Assembly: GCA_023419175.1 (NCBI GenBank)
Contig: JAEZYG010000007.1
Location: forward strand, 1-26,447
Length of the DNA stretch: 26,447 bases
Direction: 5' to 3'
From: Actinomycetes bacterium
GTDB lineage: Bacteria > Actinomycetota > Actinomycetes > Propionibacteriales > Propionibacteriaceae
Part shown: piece by piece, positions 1 through 8,790 of the stretch
How positions within the stretch are numbered: the stretch's first letter is position 1
Layout of the letters: each line of letters opens with the position of its first letter
Position numbers and translations under genes: made by a program
The notes under the pieces: model-generated
Database searches by the model: none
Told to the model about the DNA's origin: nothing
The model's input: only the letters and a program-made list of their open reading frames with translations

Positions 1-914
1 GATTAAAAGATGCCAAACGAGCCAAGATTCTTGAAAAGGATTTGGAGTGGGTGCGCTCAAGTCCGAAAGCACGTCAAGCAAAGAATAAAGCTCGTCTAGC
101 CCGCTATGAGGAATTGGCAGCTGAGGCTGAACGCAACCGCAAGATCGATCCGAGTGAGATCAATATTCCTCCCGGTCCTCGTCTAGGCAATGTGGTTTTA
201 GAAGTGAAGGATTTGAAGAAATCCTTTGGAGATCGAGTCTTGATCGATGGATTGACCTTCGATCTTCCTCGAGCAGGTATCGTCGGTGTGATCGGTCCCA
301 ACGGTGTTGGTAAATCGACTCTTTTCAAGATGATCGTCGGACAAGAAGAACCAGATTCCGGTTCCATTCGTGTCGGAGAGACAGTCCAGATCAGCTATGT
401 CGACCAAAGTCGTGAAGGTATCAATCCTGACGACAACGTATGGGAAGTCGTATCTGATGGTCTGGACTATCTCAAGGTTGGCAATTTCGAGATGGCTAGC
501 CGTGCCTATGTCGCCTCCTTCGGTTTCAAAGGTCCCGATCAGCAAAAGCCGTCCGGTGTCCTCTCTGGTGGTGAGCGCAACCGTCTCAACTTGGCATTGA
601 CATTGAAGCAAGGCGGTAACCTGTTGCTTTTGGACGAGCCGACGAACGATTTGGACGTCGAAACTCTGCAGTCATTGGAAGATGCTCTTCTGGAATTCCC
701 TGGCTGTGCCGTCGTGATCTCTCACGATCGCTGGTTCCTAGACCGTGTTGCCACACATATCCTTGCCTGGGAGGGTGAAGACGATAACGGTATTCCTCGT
801 TGGTTCTGGTTTGAAGGAAACTTTGCTGACTACGAGAAGAATAAAGTGGAACGTCTTGGTGAGGAAGCTGCTCGCCCCCATGCCAGCAAGCATCGTCGCT
901 TAATGCGTGACTGA
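1..914 (+). CDS. ettA: Energy-dependent translational throttle protein EttA, 3' part (5' end outside window)
   Basis: This is an ABC-F ATPase that binds the ribosomal E site and gates entry into the elongation cycle according to the ATP/ADP ratio. The reading frame is open from base 3 and runs off the left edge, so about 303 of the usual ~555 residues are seen: the end of the inter-domain linker (EWVRSSPKARQAK, the basic P-site tRNA-interaction motif region) and the whole second nucleotide-binding domain. That domain has Walker A GPNGVGKST, the ABC signature LSGGERNRLNLA, Walker B LLLLDEPTNDLD and the switch histidine in ISHDRW. The C-terminal tail AARPHASKHRRLMRD is the usual actinobacterial ending. 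A TTG at 42 could be taken for a start but lies inside the linker. It converges on the dehydrogenase gene and is separated from it by a stem-loop. Confidence 0.95.
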   Translation, partial: LKDAKRAKILEKDLEWVRSSPKARQAKNKARLARYEELAAEAERNRKIDPSEINIPPGPRLGNVVLEVKDLKKSFGDRVLIDGLTFDLPRAGIVGVIGPNGVGKSTLFKMIVGQEEPDSGSIRVGETVQISYVDQSREGINPDDNVWEVVSDGLDYLKVGNFEMASRAYVASFGFKGPDQQKPSGVLSGGERNRLNLALTLKQGGNLLLLDEPTNDLDVETLQSLEDALLEFPGCAVVISHDRWFLDRVATHILAWEGEDDNGIPRWFWFEGNFADYEKNKVERLGEEAARPHASKHRRLMRD

Positions 915-924
915 GATCCACTGC

Positions 925-959
925 GAGATCACAGATTCACAGAGTGGATCTGTGATCTC
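925..959. terminator. Perfect 12-bp inverted repeat between convergent genes
   Basis: GAGATCACAGAT (925-936) is followed by an 11-base loop and its exact reverse complement ATCTGTGATCTC (948-959). It sits 10 bases after the ettA stop and 23 bases beyond the end of the convergent dehydrogenase gene. It could stop transcription from both sides. There is no clear U-run on either strand, so the terminator role is inferred from position and symmetry. Confidence 0.6.
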
Positions 960-982
960 TATCTCGTCATAGAAGCTCTCTA

Positions 983-3820
983 TCAGCTTGATCTACGATC
1001 CATAGCGAAAATCATTAACTCTGCCAGGCTCAGCGAACGCATGGAGCGAAGATCCGAGATCTGTTTACGGCAGGAAAAACCGTCTGCGAGGATCAAGGTA
1101 TTCTCATCTGCCTGATCGAGAGCGCTGAGTAGATGGGTTTGAGCCACCGAGACGGAAAAATCATAATGTCCTTTCTCGATGCCAAAATTTCCCGCTAATC
1201 CACAGCATCCTTTAAGAGTGGAGATGTGAGCTTTTGTGGCTGTTAGAAGGGCATGTTCAGCTTCCCATCCCATCACCGAACGGTGATGGCAATGCGGTTG
1301 GACGATCAATGTCAGATCTGACAGATCGGGAATGGTGAATTCGTCTATATCGTTGAGAAATTGAGCTAAGGTTCTCATCGATGAGCGAACGGTATCGATA
1401 CGCTCATCGTCGATCAACTCGTCCACATCGGAAAACCACACGGCCAAACAGCTCGGTTCGAGTCCAATGATCGGGATGGAGGCTTGAGCGATGGGGTAGA
1501 GGGTCTCAAGAGAACGAGTCAATAATGAGCGAGCTTTATCGCGTTGCCCCGTCGTGATCCAGGTCAATCCACAACAGGCCTGAGCAGAGGAAATAATCCG
1601 GACATCAAAACCTAGACGCTTCAACAACTGCACCGTTGCATTTACGAGCGGAGTGCTGAAAGCATCGTTGAAAGAATCCACCCAAACAGCGACAGGAGGA
1701 TTATGGGCAGAGGGAGGATTATCTATACGAGACGATGCCAACCCGTCTGAACGGAAAGTGGGGATAGGACGAGCAGGATCGATACCGCCCATCCAACGTA
1801 TGAGGTGAGAAAGACCTGGAAGATTGATCAGTGAATTGACAAAACTTCCCAGTCTAAATTTTTGAATGATACGTCCCCATAGCGGAAGCCATCCCATCGA
1901 ATAGTGAGAAGGTGGACGAAGACGACCGCGATAGCGATGGGAAAGAACCTGAGATTTTAAGGAAGCCATATCGACGCCAGTCGGACAGTCGCGGCGACAT
2001 CCTTTACATGCCAGACACATCTCTAAAGCTTGAGTTACCTCAGGGCTATCCCAACGGGAAATCAGCGATGAATCGATCAGTTCTTGAAGGACTCGGGCTC
2101 GTCCACGAGTGGAATGGTGCTGTTGTCCGCTAGCTTCAAAGCTGGGACACATCACCTGAGATGCAGATGATGCCGCAATGCATTTGCCAACCCCTGTACA
2201 GCGAAGGGCATGAGCGGAAAATGCTTCGTGAGAGTTCATCAGTGAAGAATGCGCAGCTCGCATCCAGCGGATATCATCGGTCAGCGAATCTGGATCAACA
2301 ATCACTCCAGGGTTGAAAAGTCTCTTGGGATCAAAAAGATCTTTCGTCTCTTTCATCAACGAGATGATCTGTGGTGAATAGATGATCTCTAACAGTTCAG
2401 AGCGAGCTCGTCCATCTCCATGCTCTCCAGAAAGAGAACCGTTGAATCGGGCTATCAGACGGGCAGCATCGACCATGAAGGAGGAAAAAACCTCAGCTCC
2501 ATCTGGTCGAGCGAAAGGAAAATCGATACGACAGTGGACACACCCTTCACCGAAATGTCCATAGGGTAAAGCATGTAGATCATAGCGATCTAAAAGACGA
2601 TCGAATTCTCGCAGATAATCACCAAGATAGGCCACGGGGACAGCGGCATCTTCCCATCCGGCATGAGCGGGATTATCCAAGGCGACACCGGCTAATCCTG
2701 CGGCATCTGAACGAATCGTCCACAAACGACGAGCTTGGTCTGGGTTGTCGATAATCCATGCTTCATCTGCTGAACACTGATCGATCAAAGCGGCAGCTCG
2801 TCTGCGACACTCATCATGACTGTTACCCCCCAGCTCAACCAGCGTCCAGGCATCCCCATCGGGCAGGGGAGGAAGGCAGCCTCCTCGCTGTTCAACCAAA
2901 GAGAGCAAACGACGATCGAGACCTTCGCAAGCCGTGGGAGAAAAAGTGGTGATGATCGGCATATCATCTGCGGCTAAAGGCATCGATTGATAGCCGAGAG
3001 CTACCATGAGCGTTGAGGAAGGATCTCGGCTGAGCTGAACACTCGCTTCGATCACGATGCCCAAAGTGCCTTCCGTTCCAGCAAAAAAACGGGCGAAATC
3101 GCCATGGATGAGATGCTCGAAAGAATATCCCGAAACCTGACGTGAAAAACGTCCACATTCCCTATCGATATGTGAAGAGAAACGATCGATGGTAGAGAGG
3201 AAAGAATCGAAAAAATCGCTAGAAGATCCTAAGGGTTTCCCCTCATCATCGATGGGAAATACCTTATCTTTGGTGATCCTGAGCAGATCTCCATGAGCGG
3301 TGAGCAGGTCGAGGCTGACCAAGGTATCAGAAGTCTTCCCATATCCCAAAGCGCGAGGTCCACATGCGTTATTGCCGATCATTCCGCCTATGGTGCATCG
3401 ATTTGCAGTAGAAGGATCTGGTCCATAACGCCATCCATATATTTGAGCTTGACGTTGGAGTTGAGCTTGAACGACCCCTGGTTCCACCCGTGCGATACCC
3501 GATGCGGTATCCAAATCGAGAATGGTGTTGAGATGGACGGAAAAGTCAACGATAAGTCCTTCTCCGATCGCATTACCGGCACACGATGTTCCCGCTCCTC
3601 GAGCGGTGATAGGTAATTCAGCTTTTAAAGCTGTTCGGATGATATCTAATGCCTCTTTTTTCGTGCGCGGAGTAGCGACGATGAGAGGGAGAAGACGATA
3701 GATTGAAGCGTCGGAGGAATAGATAGCGCGCGTGAGTCGAGAGGTATCCAAACAGCTATGGTCATCTAGAAGATCTAGAAAACGTTGACGCGCCTGATAT
3801 AACCTCTCCACTTTGCTCAT
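983..3820 (-). CDS. FAD-binding and Fe-S cluster D-2-hydroxyacid dehydrogenase (YdiJ/Dld type)
   Basis: A 945-residue membrane-peripheral dehydrogenase expected to oxidise a D-2-hydroxyacid (D-lactate, D-2-hydroxyglutarate or similar) and pass electrons to quinone. Domains in order: PCMH-type FAD-binding domain (about 40-260, with GNNACGPRALGYG near 155), FAD-linked oxidase C-terminal domain (about 270-520, with GHFGEGCVHCRID and GEHGDGRARSELL), a ferredoxin-like double cluster region (C-x5-C near 538, then CLACKGCRRDCPTG near 603), and two CCG cysteine-rich modules (CCGLTW near 750 and CCGLAGNFG near 870), as in heterodisulfide-reductase and glycolate-oxidase Fe-S subunits. All functions lie on one polypeptide, as in E. 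coli YdiJ. It starts 8 bases after the MarR stop and is surely co-transcribed with it. The exact substrate cannot be read from sequence. Confidence 0.88.
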   Translation of the reverse strand: MSKVERLYQARQRFLDLLDDHSCLDTSRLTRAIYSSDASIYRLLPLIVATPRTKKEALDIIRTALKAELPITARGAGTSCAGNAIGEGLIVDFSVHLNTILDLDTASGIARVEPGVVQAQLQRQAQIYGWRYGPDPSTANRCTIGGMIGNNACGPRALGYGKTSDTLVSLDLLTAHGDLLRITKDKVFPIDDEGKPLGSSSDFFDSFLSTIDRFSSHIDRECGRFSRQVSGYSFEHLIHGDFARFFAGTEGTLGIVIEASVQLSRDPSSTLMVALGYQSMPLAADDMPIITTFSPTACEGLDRRLLSLVEQRGGCLPPLPDGDAWTLVELGGNSHDECRRRAAALIDQCSADEAWIIDNPDQARRLWTIRSDAAGLAGVALDNPAHAGWEDAAVPVAYLGDYLREFDRLLDRYDLHALPYGHFGEGCVHCRIDFPFARPDGAEVFSSFMVDAARLIARFNGSLSGEHGDGRARSELLEIIYSPQIISLMKETKDLFDPKRLFNPGVIVDPDSLTDDIRWMRAAHSSLMNSHEAFSAHALRCTGVGKCIAASSASQVMCPSFEASGQQHHSTRGRARVLQELIDSSLISRWDSPEVTQALEMCLACKGCRRDCPTGVDMASLKSQVLSHRYRGRLRPPSHYSMGWLPLWGRIIQKFRLGSFVNSLINLPGLSHLIRWMGGIDPARPIPTFRSDGLASSRIDNPPSAHNPPVAVWVDSFNDAFSTPLVNATVQLLKRLGFDVRIISSAQACCGLTWITTGQRDKARSLLTRSLETLYPIAQASIPIIGLEPSCLAVWFSDVDELIDDERIDTVRSSMRTLAQFLNDIDEFTIPDLSDLTLIVQPHCHHRSVMGWEAEHALLTATKAHISTLKGCCGLAGNFGIEKGHYDFSVSVAQTHLLSALDQADENTLILADGFSCRKQISDLRSMRSLSLAELMIFAMDRRSS

Positions 3821-3828
3821 AGTGATCG

Positions 3829-4293
3829 CTATCGAGCCTCACGATCCCCGTGGGTGATGATTGAAACTAGAGCACGAGAAACAGTGGGAAGATCCTCACC
3901 GATGGGATCGATTAAAGAGGTGAAAAGACAGTCCAAATAGTCTGGCTGTGCTCTTTTAAGAAGAGCTTTCCCCTCATCGGTCAAAATTGCGATCACACCA
4001 CGGCGGTCGCATAGATCATCTTGGCGGATGATGAATCCCTTACGCTCCATTGACTTGATCGTATGGCTCAGGCGCGATCGCGATTGATAGCACTGCTCGG
4101 CAAGGTGCGACATGCGAATACGATGCCCATCTGCTTCGGAAAGTCGTAACAAGACTTCGAAATGATTGAGATCAATCCCATGACGGCGAAGGGCGGCAGT
4201 GAAGTTTTCGCTAAGAACGGCAATAGACCCTAGCCAGTTGCGCCATAGTTGGCGTTCATCATCACGAAATTCGCGATTATGACGATCAGACAT
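3829..4293 (-). CDS. MarR-family transcriptional regulator
   Basis: A 154-residue winged-helix regulator. The MarR core spans about residues 35-135, with the helix-turn-helix and wing in the segment MSHLAEQCYQSRSRLSHTIK through DDLCDRRGVIAILTDEGKAL; the D-x-R-R-G wing is typical. It is the first gene of a unit with the downstream dehydrogenase and is divergent from the fadD/thioesterase pair across a 133-bp gap. This arrangement suggests autoregulation and possible control of one or both flanking units by an acyl or hydroxyacid ligand. The ATG at 4293 has only a weak purine-rich site upstream. Confidence 0.88.
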   Translation of the reverse strand: MSDRHNREFRDDERQLWRNWLGSIAVLSENFTAALRRHGIDLNHFEVLLRLSEADGHRIRMSHLAEQCYQSRSRLSHTIKSMERKGFIIRQDDLCDRRGVIAILTDEGKALLKRAQPDYLDCLFTSLIDPIGEDLPTVSRALVSIITHGDREAR

Positions 4294-4377
4294 GAAAGGT
4301 ATCTTACAATCTTGTACCCATTTTCTTAGTCGAGATCGTATTCTGGGACTTCGGCTTATCGCGATAGGATCGAAAGG

Positions 4378-4392
4378 TCGTTTGAGAAACGA
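4378..4392. promoter_or_regulatory. Candidate MarR operator in divergent gap
   Basis: TCGTTT-GAG-AAACGA is a perfect 6-3-6 inverted repeat within the 4294-4426 divergent region, 34 bases before the chosen fadD start. Its size and place fit a MarR dimer site, but no binding data are visible. A second palindrome, TATCGCGATA, lies at 4357-4366; that word is common in this genome and is weaker evidence. Confidence 0.35.
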
Positions 4393-4426
4393 ACGTTGGT
4401 GGTCGCCTCCACAGAAAGAAGAATTG

Positions 4427-6286
4427 ATGAATCAAGCCGCGAAGACGATAGTGCCGATAGCTGAGGATCCTCAAAGCTATCCAGCCATGTTCCGTTCGCG
4501 AGTGGCTTATCGTCCTGAAGCTATCGCCTATACCATTCCCGTAGGGGATGATTATCGCGATATCACGTGGGCTCATGTGCGCGATGACGTCGATATCCTC
4601 GCGGCGGCTTTGATAGCTTCCGGGTTGCGCCTAGAACAAAGGGTCGCTATCGCATGCTCGACACGCTACGAGTGGATCGTAGCCGATCTAGCCATTGCCA
4701 GCGCAGCAGGAGCGACGACGACGATCTATCCCAATACCACCGCTGACGAGGTGGAATTCATCATTGAAGATTCCAATTCGGTGATCTTATTTGTCGAGAA
4801 TTCTAGCCAATTAGCCAAGGTGTATCGAGACGGCTCCTATCATTCTCAAATTCATACCATCGTGCTTATCGACGATGATTGCGATGACGATATCGATCGT
4901 GACCGTGTGGTCACCTGGGATCAGATGATGGAGCGCGGACGCACCTATCTCGACAAGAACCCTACGGCTATCGATTCTGCGATCGCTTCTATCACTGCCG
5001 ATCATCTGTCAACGTTGATCTACACGTCGGGAACGACTGGACGTCCTAAAGGAGTGGAATTACTTCATCGCGCATGGACTCATGAAGGCTATGCCATCAA
5101 AAAAATGGATTTCGTCAACCACGATGATCTGTGCTACCTCTGGCTGCCCTTAGCCCATGTTTTTGGACGCGATCTCCTAGCGGTTCAGATGGCTGTCGGT
5201 TTCCAAGCTGTCGTTGATGGGCGGGTCGATCGGATCATGCATGGGCTCAGCGTCACCCATCCCACCATCTTGGTAGGCGTTCCACGTATCTTTGAAAAGG
5301 TTCGTGCCGCTGTTGTGACGATGAATCCATCCAAAGGATTAAAGGGACGTATCTCGCGTTGGGCTTTTGCCACTGGACGTAGCGCCCGTGAATATCAGCG
5401 CGATCAACGCGTACTTCCCCTCCATCTGAGAGTGAAGATGGCGATAGCTGATCGCCTGGTCTTTTCCGTCTTGCGCAATAAATTGGGTGGACGGATGCGA
5501 TTCATGATTAGCGGATCGGCAAAATTAGCCCCTGAAGTTCAAGAATGGTTCGCCAGAGCCAATATCACCATCTTTGAAGGCTATGGAGCAACGGAGACAG
5601 CCGCTATCGCCTTCGTCAATCACCCCGATCGGATCAAAACCGGAACGGTTGGACAAGCCGTCCCCGGTTTAGAAGTGGCTATCGCTGAAGATGGAGAAAT
5701 CCTGCTGAAAGGTCCTACGATCGCACGCGGATATCACAATCTCGATCAAGAAAACGCTGAGGCGTTTCGTGACGGATGGTTCTCCACAGGAGATATCGGT
5801 CATCTTGACGATGAGGGGTATTTGACGATCACAGATCGGAAGAAAGATCTTTTCAAAACGTCAAATGGCAAATATGTCGCACCTCAAAAGGTGGAAAATG
5901 CTGTCATGGCGGCATGTCCCTATATCAGCCAAGTGGTCGCCATCGGCAATGATCGCACCTATGTGACCGCCCTGGTTGCTCTAGATCCTGATGCTTTGGC
6001 CAAATGGGCTCAACGTCGCTCCAAAACGGGCATGTCCTATGCTGAATTGACTCAGCATCCCGATATCCAACGCTCAATCGATCGTTTCATCCGTCGAGCT
6101 AATAGGGGATTGGAACGCCATGAACAGATTAAGCGTTATCAGATTTTAGATCGTGAGCTCAGTCAAGAAGACGGCACTATGACTGCCTCTTTGAAGGTGA
6201 GAAGACATCACGTCCACGATCTCTATGCTGACCTTATCGAGCAGATGTATAGCGATACCAGCTCTTCGACTTTGGTGAGTTCATGA
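4427..6286 (+). CDS. Long-chain fatty acid--CoA ligase (AMP-forming, FadD15-like)
   Basis: A 619-residue adenylate-forming enzyme that activates a fatty acid to acyl-AMP and then to acyl-CoA. Visible motifs: the P-loop-like LIYTSGTTGRPKG (about 196-209), GYGATET (about 384), STGDIGHLD (about 456), the hinge DRKKDLFKTSNGKYVAP (about 468-484), and the C-terminal catalytic lysine in TASLKVRR (about 585-592). The frame is open back to an ATG at 4292, but that start would overlap the divergent marR start and add 45 unrelated residues. The ATG at 4427 is preceded by AGAAAGAAG and gives the usual N-terminus and length. Its stop overlaps the thioesterase start by ATGA, so the two are co-translated. 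Confidence 0.9.
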   Translation: MNQAAKTIVPIAEDPQSYPAMFRSRVAYRPEAIAYTIPVGDDYRDITWAHVRDDVDILAAALIASGLRLEQRVAIACSTRYEWIVADLAIASAAGATTTIYPNTTADEVEFIIEDSNSVILFVENSSQLAKVYRDGSYHSQIHTIVLIDDDCDDDIDRDRVVTWDQMMERGRTYLDKNPTAIDSAIASITADHLSTLIYTSGTTGRPKGVELLHRAWTHEGYAIKKMDFVNHDDLCYLWLPLAHVFGRDLLAVQMAVGFQAVVDGRVDRIMHGLSVTHPTILVGVPRIFEKVRAAVVTMNPSKGLKGRISRWAFATGRSAREYQRDQRVLPLHLRVKMAIADRLVFSVLRNKLGGRMRFMISGSAKLAPEVQEWFARANITIFEGYGATETAAIAFVNHPDRIKTGTVGQAVPGLEVAIAEDGEILLKGPTIARGYHNLDQENAEAFRDGWFSTGDIGHLDDEGYLTITDRKKDLFKTSNGKYVAPQKVENAVMAACPYISQVVAIGNDRTYVTALVALDPDALAKWAQRRSKTGMSYAELTQHPDIQRSIDRFIRRANRGLERHEQIKRYQILDRELSQEDGTMTASLKVRRHHVHDLYADLIEQMYSDTSSSTLVSS

Positions 6287-7152
6287 CGATCTTTCGTGCA
6301 TCCATCTGGCGTCGGTGGACAGATCTCGACGCTCAAGGACATGTCAATAACATCGTCTTTGCCGAATATCTCCAGCAGGCTCGAGCGGTTTTCTTCTCCC
6401 AATCTGACCTCGTCAACGCTTTACTTGCGCAAGGTTGTATCGTCGTAAGACACGAAATCGTCTATAAAGCTCCTATCTTCTATAGTGACTCTCCTCTTGA
6501 CGTGCACATGCAGGTCAGTCAGATCGGAGCATCGCGTTTCATCATCTCCTATGAGATATATGACGATGATCGTCTGTGCGCCCAGGCTCGTAGCACACTA
6601 TGTCCTTTTGACTTTTCAACTCGATCCCCAAGACGTTTAAGCGATATGGAACGCGAATTCCTTCAACGCTATTACGGTGATCTTTGCGAGATCGAGACAA
6701 TGGAATCTGTCAGGGTGGACGGTAACGGATTGAGCGTGGAGGTCTATCCGCGCTGGTCAGATCCAGATCGTTACGGGCATATCAATAATGTGAATTTCTT
6801 GGAATTCATTCTTGCCGGACGAATCGATATGACCACCCGCCTTGCCCCGACAATGGCTCGTATAGGTCAAGATGGGCATAGCGACCATTATTGGCTGATC
6901 GTGCGTCAAGATATCGACTATCTTGCCCAGATGTCCTATCGTGCGGATCCTTATCGAGTTGATAGCGCGGTAATTCGATGTGGGCGAAGCTCTGTGAGCT
7001 TGGCAAGCGATATCGTCGATCCGAAATCTGGACAGACGATGGCGACCAGTACAGCAGTCTTAGTCTGCACTGATACTTCTTTACGCTCCACACCTATCCC
7101 AGACGATATACGTCACGCTCTTCTCAAAGCTCAGCTATCTCAGATCGGCTGA
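6283..7152 (+). CDS. Acyl-CoA thioesterase with two hotdog domains
   Basis: A 289-residue protein made of two 4HBT-type hotdog repeats. The first carries RWTDLDAQGHVNN (about 11-23) and the second RWSDPDRYGHINN (about 155-167); both keep the D-x-x-GH-x-NN active-site signature of 4-hydroxybenzoyl-CoA/acyl-CoA thioesterases. Internally duplicated thioesterases of about 280-300 residues are common in actinobacteria. The start overlaps the ligase stop by four bases. Pairing an acyl-CoA ligase with a thioesterase in one unit suggests control of the acyl-CoA/free fatty acid balance, or release of a particular chain; which one is inference. Confidence 0.85.
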   Translation: MTIFRASIWRRWTDLDAQGHVNNIVFAEYLQQARAVFFSQSDLVNALLAQGCIVVRHEIVYKAPIFYSDSPLDVHMQVSQIGASRFIISYEIYDDDRLCAQARSTLCPFDFSTRSPRRLSDMEREFLQRYYGDLCEIETMESVRVDGNGLSVEVYPRWSDPDRYGHINNVNFLEFILAGRIDMTTRLAPTMARIGQDGHSDHYWLIVRQDIDYLAQMSYRADPYRVDSAVIRCGRSSVSLASDIVDPKSGQTMATSTAVLVCTDTSLRSTPIPDDIRHALLKAQLSQIG

Positions 7153-7153
7153 A

Positions 7154-7187
7154 ATTTAGATCTGAGGAGTACGACCAAAATCTAAAT
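7154..7187. terminator. Stem-loop between convergent thioesterase and gnd genes
   Basis: ATTTAGAT (7154-7161) and ATCTAAAT (7180-7187) form a perfect 8-bp inverted repeat around an 18-base loop, starting one base after the thioesterase stop. The right arm contains the gnd stop codon. The stem is A+T rich and the loop is long, so it is at best a modest bidirectional terminator. Confidence 0.35.
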
Positions 7188-8627
7188 AGTGCGTTTCGTC
7201 TGAGAGCGATCAGTGGACCATTCCAGATGGAAATGACCGTCTTGATCGATGCGCTCATAGGTGTGGGAGCCGAAATAATCGCGCATCGCTTGAGTTAAAG
7301 CGGCATTATTGCGCTCAGCACGCGCCATATCGTAATAGGACAAAGCTGAAGAGAACAGACACACCGGTATTCCAGCTTGTACGGCCAATGCGACGACACG
7401 TCTGAGGGATTCTTGATAGTCGGCAAGCTGAGAAGCGATAGACGGTGCGCACATGAGGGAGACGAGATGGGGATTGCGGGTATATTCATAGCTGATATCG
7501 TCTAGAAGACGCGCCCGAATGATACAGCCGTCGCGCCAGATCTTCGCACAATCGGCGATATCGATCTGCCAACCGAATTCAGCGCCACCGCTGCGAATCT
7601 CGTCGAACCCTTGAGAATAGGCGATCACTTTCGATGCCCACAGAGCGCGACGAACATCTTCGATGAAAGAGTCGCGATCTGAAGGGGAAATCTTTTGCTC
7701 AGGTCCTTGTAGATGGGCTCGCGCAGCTGCGCGTAGATCATCATGACTTGATTCCGCTCGTGCAAAGACCGATTCAGCAATCGCATTGACAGGAACTCCT
7801 AACTCAAGAGCGGTCATCACCGTCCACGTTCCTGTCCCCTTCATACCAGCACGATCCTTGATGACATCGACCAAAGGAGAGCCCGTATCGGGATCTGACT
7901 GACGCAAGATATCGGCGGTGATCTCGATAAGGTAGCTCGACAGTTCTCCGCTATTCCATTGGCTGAAAATATCGGCGGCTTGGGCATGCGTGATCCCGGC
8001 TGCTTTTAACAGCTCATAGGCTTCACCGATGACTTGCATATCGGCATATTCGATTCCGTTATGGATCATCTTGACGAAATGTCCAGCGCCATTAGGGCCA
8101 ATCCATGCACAGCAAGGCTCGCTATCCACATGGGCGGATATCTTTTCCAGCATAGGGCCGAGAATGGCATAGCTTTCCGGCGATCCTCCCGGCATGATGG
8201 AAGGTCCGGTTAAGGCTCCGTATTCTCCGCCTGAGATGCCGCTTCCAACGAAGTGGAATCCTCGGGCGGAAACCTCTTGTTCTCGACGGATCGTATCGCG
8301 GAAATAGGAATTGCCTCCATCCACGATGATATCTCCAGCATCGAGATGATCCATCAAGGCATCGATAGTGTTATCGGTCGCTATTCCAGCTTTCACCATG
8401 AGGATGACACAGCGGGGACGCTCTAGACGAGAAGAGAATTCTTCTAACGTATGGCAGGGGATAAAGGTACCTTCGTGTGAATAGCGTTCGATCAGCTGGG
8501 AGGTCTCTTCAAAGGTACGGTTATAGACTGCGACTCGATATCCGTTACGCGCTAAATTCCTGGCGAGATTGGTTCCCATCACACCCATGCCAAGCACACC
8601 GATAGTGGCTTTAAGCTGCTCACCCAT
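7182..8627 (-). CDS. gnd: 6-phosphogluconate dehydrogenase, decarboxylating
   Basis: A 481-residue cytosolic enzyme of the oxidative pentose phosphate pathway: 6-phosphogluconate + NADP+ to ribulose 5-phosphate + CO2 + NADPH. The Rossmann motif GVLGMGVMGTNLARN is at about 10-24, followed by NRT, the cofactor choice region. Substrate and catalytic motifs are VDGGNSYF, GSGISGGEYGALTGPSIMPGG, the active-site lysine in HFVKMIHNGIEYADMQ, and DRAGMKGTGTWT. The length fits the long, dimeric Gnd form. The start is well fixed by GGAGG (8636-8640) eight bases upstream of the ATG. It is divergent from a LacI-family regulator that may control it. Confidence 0.95.
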   Translation of the reverse strand: MGEQLKATIGVLGMGVMGTNLARNLARNGYRVAVYNRTFEETSQLIERYSHEGTFIPCHTLEEFSSRLERPRCVILMVKAGIATDNTIDALMDHLDAGDIIVDGGNSYFRDTIRREQEVSARGFHFVGSGISGGEYGALTGPSIMPGGSPESYAILGPMLEKISAHVDSEPCCAWIGPNGAGHFVKMIHNGIEYADMQVIGEAYELLKAAGITHAQAADIFSQWNSGELSSYLIEITADILRQSDPDTGSPLVDVIKDRAGMKGTGTWTVMTALELGVPVNAIAESVFARAESSHDDLRAAARAHLQGPEQKISPSDRDSFIEDVRRALWASKVIAYSQGFDEIRSGGAEFGWQIDIADCAKIWRDGCIIRARLLDDISYEYTRNPHLVSLMCAPSIASQLADYQESLRRVVALAVQAGIPVCLFSSALSYYDMARAERNNAALTQAMRDYFGSHTYERIDQDGHFHLEWSTDRSQTKRTI

Positions 8628-8672
8628 GAGATATTCCTCCCAGCGTCGCTATGAATCCGATAGATGGTGTGC

Positions 8673-8688
8673 ATCGGTGCCTACCGAT
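8673..8688. promoter_or_regulatory. Candidate LacI-family operator between gnd and lacI
   Basis: ATCGGT-GCCT-ACCGAT is a 6-4-6 perfect inverted repeat, 45 bases upstream of the gnd start and about 100 bases upstream of the regulator start, inside the 163-bp divergent gap (8628-8790). LacI-type sites are often about 16-20 bp palindromes in such gaps. The lack of the usual central CG makes the call tentative. Confidence 0.35.
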
Positions 8689-8790
8689 AATGCATATATC
8701 TCATTGTCTCAAAGATGGGCAGGGATAAAAACTTAGTGCCCTGCGCGATTAGATAGCATCAATCAGTCGATATCTCGCTAAAGTGGAGTC

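Noticed and set aside
4292..4426. An extended N-terminus of the acyl-CoA ligase starting at ATG 4292
   Set aside because: It would overlap the divergent marR start codon, leave no room for promoters, and add residues unlike the family; the ATG at 4427 fits better.
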